A DNA stretch of 64,000 nt from Scopulibacillus daqui (lineage in GTDB: Bacteria > Bacillota > Bacilli > Bacillales > Sporolactobacillaceae), in the NCBI RefSeq assembly GCF_016908855.1, contig NZ_JAFBER010000008.1, forward strand, positions 49,774-113,773, in the 5' to 3' direction. The position numbers and the translations under genes were made by a program. Under the pieces are notes generated by a model. It was not told the DNA's origin and did not search any database. It worked only from the letters and a program-made list of their open reading frames with translations. Of this stretch, positions 9,866 to 16,466 are shown one piece after another; the first letter of the stretch is position 1, and each line of letters begins with the position of its first letter.

Positions 9866-9943
9866 TCCATACAGCGGCTCTTATATTAGAGCAGTAATCG
9901 TCAATCCCGTAACCCTATGTTTAACATGGGGTTACTTTTTTTT
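9832..9943 (+). ncRNA. Putative type I antitoxin (antisense RNA)
   Basis: An approximately 110-base transcript is predicted between the extended -10 promoter and a strong Rho-independent terminator. It begins with the hairpin CAAAGGTG-loop-CACCTTTG and contains no plausible coding frame with a ribosome site. Nearly its full length is complementary to the 3' part of the convergent toxin mRNA, including the last codons. This is the arrangement of the Bacillus RatA/TxpA and SR4/BsrG pairs. Existence of the RNA is inferred from promoter and terminator only. Confidence 0.68.
9909..9943 (+). terminator. Terminator of antisense RNA
   Basis: GTAACCC pairs with GGGTTAC, extended inward by ATGT/ACAT past one T-G wobble, followed by eight T. 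The T-run encodes the Lys codons at the toxin C-terminus on the other strand. Confidence 0.85.
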
Positions 9944-10012
9944 GCTGTTCATAATAACAACAATTAACGAACCAAAGCTGATCATTAATGTCATGACTTG
10001 ATAAGCCGTCAT
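9932..10012 (-). CDS. Putative holin-like type I toxin peptide (26 aa)
   Basis: A 26-residue peptide begins MTAYQVMTLMISFGS, continues with a hydrophobic stretch LIVVIM and ends NSKKK. The pattern M-T-x-Y-x-x-(L/M)-x-L-M-I-S-F-G plus a single membrane helix and basic tail is that of the Firmicute putative holin-like toxin family (TxpA/BsrG-related small membrane toxins, which disturb the membrane or envelope). A strong ribosome site AAAGGGGGTG lies 10 bases upstream and is predicted to be masked by a hairpin. Convergent antisense RNA and a long 3' untranslated region with its own terminator support a type I toxin. It is shorter than the usual 30-60 residues, so reduced activity is possible. 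Confidence 0.75.
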   Translation of the reverse strand: MTAYQVMTLMISFGSLIVVIMNSKKK

Positions 10013-10023
10013 ATAATAGTGAC

Positions 10024-10044
10024 ACCCCCTTTCAATTTGGGGAT
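10024..10044 (-). promoter_or_regulatory. Hairpin masking the toxin ribosome site
   Basis: Minus-strand ATCCCC can pair with GGGGGT of the Shine-Dalgarno sequence around a 9-base loop (one wobble). Intramolecular masking of the ribosome site is a known feature of type I toxin mRNAs. Confidence 0.5.
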
Positions 10045-10076
10045 ACCACACTCTAATAGACCCGCTGTTAATTTTA

Positions 10077-10101
10077 ATAGTAACATATTTTCACAAATAT
10101 G
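10077..10101 (-). promoter_or_regulatory. Candidate toxin promoter with overlapping inverted repeat
   Basis: Minus-strand TGTTACTAT resembles an extended -10 element about 65 bases before the toxin ATG. Immediately upstream, CATATTT and AAATATG form a 7-bp inverted repeat that would occupy the spacer, a possible operator. The -35 is weak. Confidence 0.4.
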
Positions 10102-10129
10102 AAATAGTAAATTAGAACTGGTGTTCCTA

Positions 10130-10155
10130 TAAATTATTCCCTAGGAAATAATTTA
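10130..10155. repeat. 26-bp palindrome upstream of toxin gene
   Basis: TAAATTATT and AATAATTTA flank CCTAGG in a palindrome with only one mismatched pair over 26 bp. It is longer than most bacterial operators and has no T-run on either side. Possible operator or cruciform/attachment-type site; function unknown. Confidence 0.55.
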
Positions 10156-10243
10156 TGCCAAAATCCCGCTTGCTTCGACTAAAAAACGCCCGATCATATC
10201 TTTTTCAACAAAAGAAACTTGCCGGCTCTTATGTATAGCTGAA

Positions 10244-10283
10244 CAAAAAATAACCAGCTGCATCTGAAATGACAGCCGGTTAT
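10244..10283 (-). terminator. Terminator of nhaC-kinase operon
   Basis: Minus-strand ATAACCGGCTG pairs with CAGCTGGTTAT (one mismatch) and runs into six T, just after the kinase stop. Confidence 0.85.
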
Positions 10284-10288
10284 CATGA

Positions 10289-11146
10289 TCAAACATAATA
10301 ATCTAATATACGATCGACGCTTGAGCCATAACTTTCTCCAAATAAGTTAAGATGGACAAGCAAATAATAGAGTTGATATAACGGTTTTCTATCCTTATAT
10401 TCTTCTGGCAAAGGGTAAACGTCTTGATAAGCATTGTAAAATTCTGACGAGAATCCTCCAAACACTTCAGTGAATGCCATATCCATCTCCCTGTCTCCAT
10501 AAAATACAGACGGGTCGATCAGATAAGGCTCTCCTTCAGGGCCCGCCATCCAGTTGCCTCCCCACAGATCGCCGTGAAGCAAGCTGGCTGGAACATGATC
10601 AGACAAGTAGCGGTCTAAATGATCCAATAATGCTATAAGCCTTTTATACCTATGATTTTTTATCGTCCCGCGTTGTTTTCCTAATTCAATTTGCTGAAAA
10701 AGGCGCTGTTCACGGTAATAATTGCTCCAAGACGAAAACAACCCATTATATTGCTTCAATTCACCTATATAAGTTTGTGTTTTAATGCCGTAAAATTCAG
10801 CCTCATGCTGGTGCATCCGAGCCAGCTGCTGACCCAGCATTAATTCAGTATGGTTATCTGCTTTGCCTTCAATCCATTGCAAAACTAAAATCCCATCATT
10901 TTCCTTATCGTCAGCATCACAATAATCGAAGACTTCCGGCACCCGTATTGTATGAGTTGATTTTATAAGATTTAATCCTTCAGCTTCTCTTTTAAAAAAA
11001 TGGCGCGGTGCACCGGTTTTTAGCTTAATAAAATAGCGGCAAGCTTCTGTTTCTATCATAAAAGCCTCATTGATCGCCCCGCCGGATACAGGCTTGATTT
11101 GCCTAACCGGCGTTTTATCGCCTATTCTTTCAAGTGAAGAGATCAT
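10289..11146 (-). CDS. Fructosamine kinase family protein
   Basis: Aminoglycoside/choline-kinase-like fold of the fructosamine-3-kinase family, which phosphorylates sugar amines on glycated proteins or small molecules. Visible: SGGAINEAF (nucleotide loop), FIKL with the ATP-binding Lys, the catalytic loop LHGDLWGGNWM, and the metal-binding LIDPSVFYGDREMDMAF. The ATG I use lies 19 bases from the only good ribosome site (GGAAGG); an in-frame ATT four codons upstream lies 7 bases from it and may be the true start. The frame stays open further up, overlapping nhaC, but those residues do not resemble the family. It follows nhaC by about 50 bases with no terminator between, so it should share the T-box control. 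Confidence 0.85.
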   Translation of the reverse strand: MISSLERIGDKTPVRQIKPVSGGAINEAFMIETEACRYFIKLKTGAPRHFFKREAEGLNLIKSTHTIRVPEVFDYCDADDKENDGILVLQWIEGKADNHTELMLGQQLARMHQHEAEFYGIKTQTYIGELKQYNGLFSSWSNYYREQRLFQQIELGKQRGTIKNHRYKRLIALLDHLDRYLSDHVPASLLHGDLWGGNWMAGPEGEPYLIDPSVFYGDREMDMAFTEVFGGFSSEFYNAYQDVYPLPEEYKDRKPLYQLYYLLVHLNLFGESYGSSVDRILDYYV

Positions 11147-11205
11147 GATCTTCTTAATGGCGCATCCTTCCTTTTCAAGACTTTCTTTATTATATTTATA
11201 CCCGA

Positions 11206-12603
11206 TTATTTTTGAGTTACACTTGGCGTTCCATATAAGGCATGCGTACGAAGCTTTGGCAAGTACGCATACAAAACCGTAAATATTGGGCAAAGATACA
11301 GGAAGAAGACGTACGGCAAGTATTCAGCAACAGAAACCCCAAGCGCCTGAGAGAAAAAGGCGCCGCTGACGCCCCATGGGATGAGCGGGTTGACTAATGT
11401 ACCTCCATCCTCAAGCGACCGCGATAAAGTTTTCAAAGGAATGCCTTTACTTTCAAAAGCCTTTTTATAAGCTTGCCCTGGAAGTAATATCGAACAATAT
11501 TGTTCACCGGTGATAAGATTAACGCTGATGGAAGAACAAGCAGCTGCTGTAACATAATGGCCCTTATATTTAAACTTTGTGATAAAGCCGTTAATCATTA
11601 AATCAATGAGTCCGATGTTATGAGCTATACCGCCTAAGGCCAGCGCAATAAATATAAGGGAAATAGAGTTCATCATCGACTCAAGTCCGCCTCTGTTGAC
11701 AATGTTTGTGATCATCTCATTCTTGCTGTTAAGATGAAATCCATTTTGCATTGCTGCCATTAGTTCACTGACACTGACGCCTTTTTGGACAAGCAGCGCT
11801 GTTATGCAGCCTGTTACGATTCCAGTAATAAGAACAGGCAGAATAGGCATCCTTTTAAATGCCAATATCACCACGACTAACGGCGATAGCATAACGAGCC
11901 ATGTAAGGCGGAAATGAGCAGCCAATGCTTGCTGGGCTGAAACGATATCTTGCATAGAAACATGTGCCGAAGAATGCTCCCCTAATATCAGAAATAGTAT
12001 AAAAGAAATGATCATTGCCGGAAGCGTTGTCCAAACCATATGCTTAATATGAGTAAATATATCGATGCCAGCAACAGCAGGAGCAAAATTTGTTGTATCC
12101 GACAACGGACTCATTTTATCGCCAAAGCATGCCCCGCAAATCACAGCTCCGGCACATAAAGCTGGATGAATGCCAAACCCGAGGCCAATGCCCATTAACG
12201 CTGCCCCGACAGTACCAATTGTTGTAAAAGAACTGCCTGTAAAAGTAGAAACGAGCATTGTTGTTAATAATGCTGTTACTAAAAACCACTTTGGGTTAAT
12301 CAATGCAAAGCCGATATATATTAAATATGGGACCGTGCCGCTGGCCATCCAAACCCCAATTAAAATTCCTATTAATGCCAATACCATAATAGGGATAAGA
12401 CCCTTGGCAATACCGTCTATTAATCCTTTTTCTATATCCTTCCATTTCGCGCCGTGCCAAACAGCGAACAGCGAAATGAGTATGATGCATCCTAAAAGCG
12501 GAAGATGGGCCTGTGTTTTCAAACCTATGAGGCTTACCATCAACAAAGCTAACATGACGGCTGCCAGTAACACGGCTGCCCAGCCATTTGGTTTTCTCTT
12601 CAC
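11206..12603 (-). CDS. NhaC family transporter, probably for tyrosine
   Basis: A 465-residue protein with about 11-12 membrane helices and NhaC-family blocks: TALLTTMLVSTFTGSSF, the signature FGDKMSPLSDTTN near residue 162, and late LITGEQYCSILLPG. The family is named for Na+/H+ antiport, but members behind tyrosine or methionine RNA sensors have been predicted as amino acid transporters. A T-box with a likely UAC (Tyr) specifier precedes this gene, so I infer uptake of tyrosine or a precursor coupled to Na+ or H+. The downstream kinase is cotranscribed. Plain Na+/H+ antiport remains possible. Confidence 0.86.
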   Translation of the reverse strand: MKRKPNGWAAVLLAAVMLALLMVSLIGLKTQAHLPLLGCIILISLFAVWHGAKWKDIEKGLIDGIAKGLIPIMVLALIGILIGVWMASGTVPYLIYIGFALINPKWFLVTALLTTMLVSTFTGSSFTTIGTVGAALMGIGLGFGIHPALCAGAVICGACFGDKMSPLSDTTNFAPAVAGIDIFTHIKHMVWTTLPAMIISFILFLILGEHSSAHVSMQDIVSAQQALAAHFRLTWLVMLSPLVVVILAFKRMPILPVLITGIVTGCITALLVQKGVSVSELMAAMQNGFHLNSKNEMITNIVNRGGLESMMNSISLIFIALALGGIAHNIGLIDLMINGFITKFKYKGHYVTAAACSSISVNLITGEQYCSILLPGQAYKKAFESKGIPLKTLSRSLEDGGTLVNPLIPWGVSGAFFSQALGVSVAEYLPYVFFLYLCPIFTVLYAYLPKLRTHALYGTPSVTQK

Positions 12604-12648
12604 TTTCTTATACTCCTCTCAAATTAAGTATCCTTCTCTGATGTCTAT

Positions 12649-12912
12649 AAAAAACGCCCCGATCCATTGATCGGGGCGAATTGTATCGCGGTACCACCCA
12701 ACGTTAGCCTTTCAAGATGCTTCGGAACAGTGCGTTCACATCAATCAGGCTCTCTCATTTTTGTTAACGGAATGTCCGGGAATCATCCAGCTCCACATTT
12801 GTATTTCGCCTGCTGCTGTCCTTAGTTTGCACCGGCCACTAAGTCTCTCTCTGCTGACTCGCAACAAGCTACTCGATATGTTTCATCGCTTTTGTGCTTC
12901 TATGCTTTTATG
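12649..12912 (-). promoter_or_regulatory. T-box leader, UAC (Tyr) specifier
   Basis: The conserved T-box TGGGTGGTACCGCG sits just before a perfect terminator (CGCCCCGATC/GATCGGGGCG plus six T). In Stem I an AGUA strand is followed by a 9-bp helix GCUUGUUGC/GCAGCAGGC, and the opposing loop strand reads GAAA-UAC-A. The codon in the specifier position is therefore UAC (bases 12801-12803), tyrosine. The GGUGCAA distal-loop element is also present. Uncharged tRNA-Tyr would stabilise the antiterminator and switch on nhaC and the kinase. Confidence 0.92.
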
Positions 12913-12918
12913 CGTTTA

Positions 12919-12947
12919 AGTATAAAATCAACAGTGGAAGATGTCAA
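12919..12947 (-). promoter_or_regulatory. Sigma-A promoter of T-box leader
   Basis: Minus-strand TTGACA, exactly 17 bases, TATACT; the predicted start is near 12912. It lies right behind the end of the acetyltransferase gene. Confidence 0.85.
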
Positions 12948-12958
12948 TATATGACCGC

Positions 12959-13516
12959 TCAAGACTTCTGTTGTAACTTTTTCCAATCCTCTTTTAATAA
13001 ACTATAAATGATTGTATTAACGAAATGGTCATACAAAAATTCTCCGTCACGGACCGTTCCCTCCTTTTTAAAACCAAGTCTTTCTGGAATAGCCCTGCTT
13101 TTATGGTTTTCTTCTGCACAACGTATTTCGATTCTGTTCATATGAAGCGACGAAAACGCATAACGGATGATTGCTTGGCAGGCTCTTGTCATAATGCCTT
13201 TCCCTTGGAAGTCTTTAGAAAGCCAATATCCGATACTAGTGCTGCGGTTGGCCCAATGATAAGAATGAAAACCGACCATCCCGCAAAGTTCTTGTTGATA
13301 AAGTATGCCGGCTTGAAATCCGTCATTATCGGCAAATTGTTTCCGCCACATTTTAATTGTCGAACTATAATTTGCCGCTGATGTTACACCGTCAACCCAC
13401 GGCAGCCATTCTCTTAAGTAAGAACGCTGTTTATCAACTAAAGCAAACAACGGTTCGGCATCATTGTCTTCCAGCAGCCTTAACTCAATTTGTTCATCAA
13501 CTTTAAATGTAAACAT
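12959..13516 (-). CDS. GNAT acetyltransferase, RimJ/RimL (YdaF-like) type
   Basis: A 185-residue N-acetyltransferase. The acetyl-CoA binding loop reads SKDFQGKGIMTRA (Q-x-x-G-x-G/A pattern) near residue 108, preceded by the strand GMVGFHSYHWANRSTSIGYW and followed by IEIRCAEENHKSRAIPERLGF. The start EQIELRLLEDNDAEPLFAL is typical of the ribosomal-protein serine/alanine acetyltransferase branch (RimJ, RimL, YdaF), but the substrate is not known; small-molecule or drug acetylation cannot be ruled out. AAAGGGG lies 10 bases upstream of the ATG. It is divergent from the HTH gene and shares its palindromic control region. Confidence 0.85.
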   Translation of the reverse strand: MFTFKVDEQIELRLLEDNDAEPLFALVDKQRSYLREWLPWVDGVTSAANYSSTIKMWRKQFADNDGFQAGILYQQELCGMVGFHSYHWANRSTSIGYWLSKDFQGKGIMTRACQAIIRYAFSSLHMNRIEIRCAEENHKSRAIPERLGFKKEGTVRDGEFLYDHFVNTIIYSLLKEDWKKLQQKS

Positions 13517-13538
13517 GACGCATTATCCCCTTTTTGCG

Positions 13539-13600
13539 ATTAGACAAAAGTCCCTATAATCTTTTTTTCAATCCAACATTAATGTCTAATATTAGACAAA
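13539..13600. promoter_or_regulatory. Operator region between GNAT and HTH genes
   Basis: A perfect 16-bp palindrome TGTCTAATATTAGACA (13583-13598) and a second copy of its right half as ATTAGACAAA (13539-13548) flank a TATAAT box (13555-13560). The 10-base word ATTAGACAAA is identical in both. The arrangement suggests binding of a dimeric regulator, most simply the adjacent MerR-like protein acting on itself and on the divergent gene. Confidence 0.6.
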
Positions 13601-13650
13601 GGGAATCGAAACTCCTTTTAGAATATTTAAATAATAGGAGGTGAGCCGTC

Positions 13651-14277
13651 ATGTCCAACGGCACAAAAGGAAAGGAACGCTTTTACTGGACGCGGGAAGT
13701 CGCGAATATGATCGGCATTAAGGAAGGGACGGTTCGAAAATATGCCCGGCTGCTAGAGGAGAATGGATACCAGTTTCATCGGAACGAACATGATCAGCGT
13801 GAATTTCTTGAACATGACGTTACAATCATGGAGCAAATCAAGGTCATTAGTAAAGAACAAGGCATGACTTTAGAAAATGCGATAAAAGCGGTCATTGGGA
13901 AAAATCAAGATCAAGATCAAGATCAAGATCAAGATCAGGTTCAGGATCAAAATCAAAGCCAAAATCTTCAGCCCTCTTCTTCTCCCGTTAAAGAAAACCC
14001 GGTACCCAAAATTTATGAAGAATTATCGCAGCACAAAGAACACCATGAAAGAATGTTTGAACTGATACAGGTGCTTTACAATGATAACCAAAACTTAAAG
14101 AAAGAATTAGCTCAAGCGCTTAATAAACATCACCAGACCATCGCAAAACAATTAGAAGCATGCGAAGAACGAATCATGGGCTCATTAACAAAATGGCAAG
14201 AATCTAACTTAGAAGCGGCCGCAAGCCTCGCACAAAAGCAAAACAAGCGGTTTTTTAAGAAGATTTTAGGTAATTAA
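13651..14277 (+). CDS. MerR-like HTH protein with Asp-Gln repeat linker and coiled coil
   Basis: Residues 10-60 form a winged-helix of the MerR/RacA kind (FYWTREVANMIGIKEGTVRKY, then a basic wing). Residues about 85-103 are a low-complexity (Asp/Asn-Gln) repeat. Residues 120-200 are highly charged and helical, probably a coiled coil with LKKELAQALNKHHQ. The layout, N-terminal HTH plus long coiled coil, resembles RacA of B. subtilis and DUF3967-type plasmid and chromosomal proteins; no effector domain is seen. It could be a transcription regulator or a DNA-organising protein. AGGAGGTGA precedes the ATG by 6 bases. It is followed by its own terminator and is divergent from a GNAT gene. Confidence 0.72.
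   Translation: MSNGTKGKERFYWTREVANMIGIKEGTVRKYARLLEENGYQFHRNEHDQREFLEHDVTIMEQIKVISKEQGMTLENAIKAVIGKNQDQDQDQDQDQVQDQNQSQNLQPSSSPVKENPVPKIYEELSQHKEHHERMFELIQVLYNDNQNLKKELAQALNKHHQTIAKQLEACEERIMGSLTKWQESNLEAAASLAQKQNKRFFKKILGN
13903..13938 (+). repeat. Hexanucleotide tandem repeat inside HTH gene
   Basis: Four perfect GATCAA units, flanked by AATCAA and GATCAG variants and followed by more degenerate copies, encode (Asp/Asn-Gln)n. Copy changes stay in frame, so they would vary linker length without breaking the gene. Confidence 0.9.
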
Positions 14278-14286
14278 AGGCATTCC

Positions 14287-14316
14287 CCATCTCCCCATTA
14301 ATGGAGATGGTTTTTT
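14287..14316 (+). terminator. Terminator of HTH gene
   Basis: CCATCTCC pairs with GGAGATGG around an 8-base loop and is followed by six T. Confidence 0.87.
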
Positions 14317-14327
14317 GTTTTTCAGGT

Positions 14328-15797
14328 CTAATCCCGGCGTTCGTTAACTTCATATGCCGCTCTTATTCCTGATTCTATCGCTCCCTGCACCCAGCCGTGC
14401 GTTGTTGTCGTATGCTCTCCGGCAAAGTGGACCCTTCCTTCAGGGATTTGAATATAAGGGAATAGTTCTGTTTCTTGTCCAGGTTTAAACTTCGGGAAAG
14501 ATCCGGCGGAATAGGGGTATTGCACCCAACTGTGGGCTGCCCCTGCTTCAAAATCATGAATGATGCCTTTGCCATGAATGGCCGCAAGCTCCTTTAAAGC
14601 TTGAATGACACGCTCTTCCTGGCTTATACTATCCCAAATTAAGGCATCGTTTCCGCGTGTATAACTGGCTAAAGCAACACCCTTATCTTGACCGAATCCA
14701 TGACTGGGATACTTTACAAAACGAATGGGAAGATCGGTCGTTACTTTGCCGCCGAACATACCTTCTTCTTCCCAGAACCTCCTTTTAAATTGAATGCCCA
14801 TTTTGGCAGAAGGCTCATAATGAAGTTCCCGAATTGCTTTCCATTTGTGATGAGAAAAAGAATGCTTCGGTTCGACATTAACGAACCTCAAGACTGAAAA
14901 TGGAACGGCTATAACCGCAATGTCTCCGCTGATTTGATAGGGTTGCAGCGTCTTTGTATGTCTGGCATGAATAGTGACTTGACGATCGTCTTGTTTGATT
15001 TTCACCATTTTGTGCCGGAATAATATATCACGCTTTAATTCGGGAAGAAACGCTTTGGCAAGGCGGTCATTTCCCCCTGCAACTTCAACATAATGAAGGT
15101 CAGGCGCTGAAAAAATCATATATTTTCTCAGCGTTTCCATCAGCGATATTTCTGAGGCGCCTTCTTCACTTGTTAAGACTTTTATCATTTCTGATGCGCC
15201 CGGAGACATCGGAGCACCAACAGGATTATGCCGCAAAAAAGCTTCTAATGAATACTTGTCGAAATCATGAATAACAATGTTCCAATTCCGTTTGGGATCT
15301 TGCCTGATAAAGTTTAAAATCGGCTGGATTGCCGATCTTATGAGCTGTTGGGCTGTCTTTCCCTTTTCATTCAATGAAACCGGATAATTTAGAATATCCG
15401 GATTTCGGCTGTATAATTTTGAACGGACCTTTATCCCATTAACATAGATGATGTCATTCGGTGTACTGTTAATAAAGTGATTAACCGGCAGGCGGAACTT
15501 ATTGATATAGGCCATGGTTAATAAGTGAACATTAGGAAAACGCATAGCGCCGACATCAACATATTGTCCATTTGAAAACGGCGTGCGTAACGTATAGACG
15601 CGTCCGCCGACTCTATCAGAAGCCTCAAGGATTTTTACATGATGGCCCGCTCCCTTAAGTAAAGAGGCAGCGACTAGACCCGCCATACCGGCGCCGACAA
15701 TAATGATTTTCTTTGGCGTCTGCGTCTTTGTCAGTCCATATCTAATTGCAGAAACCATTTGCTCTTGTGTTAAGCTTTGCGGTTCTTCTCTTAACAT
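14328..15797 (-). CDS. Flavin amine oxidase
   Basis: FAD-dependent oxidase of the monoamine oxidase/L-amino acid oxidase family, 489 residues. The dinucleotide motif IIIVGAGMAGLVAASLL starts near residue 33, followed by EASDRVGGR, and the C-terminal FAD-binding block reads HFAGEHTTTTHGWVQGAIESG. The central substrate domain has LSLMETLRKY-type sequence near residue 220. About 30 residues precede the FAD fold and show no signal peptide, so the enzyme is probably cytoplasmic. Products would be an imine/oxoacid, ammonia and hydrogen peroxide; whether the substrate is an amino acid or an amine is not determined. GGAGGTGA lies 6 bases before the ATG. It is a single-gene unit. Confidence 0.88.
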   Translation of the reverse strand: MLREEPQSLTQEQMVSAIRYGLTKTQTPKKIIIVGAGMAGLVAASLLKGAGHHVKILEASDRVGGRVYTLRTPFSNGQYVDVGAMRFPNVHLLTMAYINKFRLPVNHFINSTPNDIIYVNGIKVRSKLYSRNPDILNYPVSLNEKGKTAQQLIRSAIQPILNFIRQDPKRNWNIVIHDFDKYSLEAFLRHNPVGAPMSPGASEMIKVLTSEEGASEISLMETLRKYMIFSAPDLHYVEVAGGNDRLAKAFLPELKRDILFRHKMVKIKQDDRQVTIHARHTKTLQPYQISGDIAVIAVPFSVLRFVNVEPKHSFSHHKWKAIRELHYEPSAKMGIQFKRRFWEEEGMFGGKVTTDLPIRFVKYPSHGFGQDKGVALASYTRGNDALIWDSISQEERVIQALKELAAIHGKGIIHDFEAGAAHSWVQYPYSAGSFPKFKPGQETELFPYIQIPEGRVHFAGEHTTTTHGWVQGAIESGIRAAYEVNERRD

Positions 15798-15914
15798 ACC
15801 GTTTCACCTCCAAAGAAAAGCTGTGCTTAACGAGTTGAACCCTGATTCCTAATAAGACGGGAAATCTCGGCCTTCATGTATAACCTATGCCGGATCAATT
15901 ATGCCTAGATCAAT

Positions 15915-15958
15915 AAAAAACAATCAGCCAATTAACGACGTTAACTGGCTGATTGTTT
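15915..15958 (-). terminator. Terminator of ywfO-ywgA
   Basis: An 18-19 bp stem (AAACAATCAGCCA with TGGCTGATTGTTT, extended inward by GTTAAC/GTTAA) with one mismatch, then six T on the minus strand. The ywgA stop codon is inside the stem. Confidence 0.88.
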
Positions 15959-16450
15959 GTTTTTCAGCTGTTCTATATATGCGAAAGCCTGCTGGATATC
16001 GCCATCGCTGTAATTTTGTTTTTTCTTTACAACCTTAACCTTATTCACGATCTCATCTTTTGAAAGGTTATTAAAGTAAAGTATCGTTGAGACCAGCTCG
16101 AGAAACTTTGAATTTTGATCGTTTAAGTCTTTTATAAACTCACACAGTTTAGGCATATTAATTTGATAGCGGGATAAGAACTCGCTGCCTTCTTCCGTTA
16201 ACGTGTAGCGGTATTGATGGTATCCCCCTTTCGTTTCCTTTATCTCATTGATAAACCCGAGATTGCATAATTCTTCTATTCTAAATGTCAGCTCTTCCGA
16301 ATAAGGCCCGTAAAAGTGAAATTGGTATTTTTCCTGAAACGGATAGTCCAGCTTTTTTAATATGTAGACGATTTTTTGCAGTTTTTTTCTGCCGACAACC
16401 TCTCCGGCCAGGTTAAGTAAAGAAACAAGCTTGGCATGATCCTCAAGCAT
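15941..16450 (-). CDS. ywgA: YwgA family protein
   Basis: A 169-residue protein matching B. subtilis YwgA in length and sequence pattern: MLEDHAKLVSLLNLAGEVV at the start, then GRKKLQKIVYILKKL and FHFYGPYSEELTFRIEELC. The fold looks like a winged-helix-type domain with the conserved FYGPYS segment also seen in SocA/Panacea-like antitoxin and YwgA proteins. Function is unknown. It follows ywfO by 16 bases and is probably cotranscribed with it. GGAGG lies 10 bases upstream of the ATG. Confidence 0.87.
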   Translation of the reverse strand: MLEDHAKLVSLLNLAGEVVGRKKLQKIVYILKKLDYPFQEKYQFHFYGPYSEELTFRIEELCNLGFINEIKETKGGYHQYRYTLTEEGSEFLSRYQINMPKLCEFIKDLNDQNSKFLELVSTILYFNNLSKDEIVNKVKVVKKKQNYSDGDIQQAFAYIEQLKNKQSAS

Positions 16451-16466
16451 TAAATGACAGCCTCCC

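Noticed and set aside
10289..11293. Full-length kinase frame overlapping the end of nhaC
   Set aside because: The first 45 residues have no resemblance to the kinase family and no ribosome site; they are the antiporter 3' end read in another frame.
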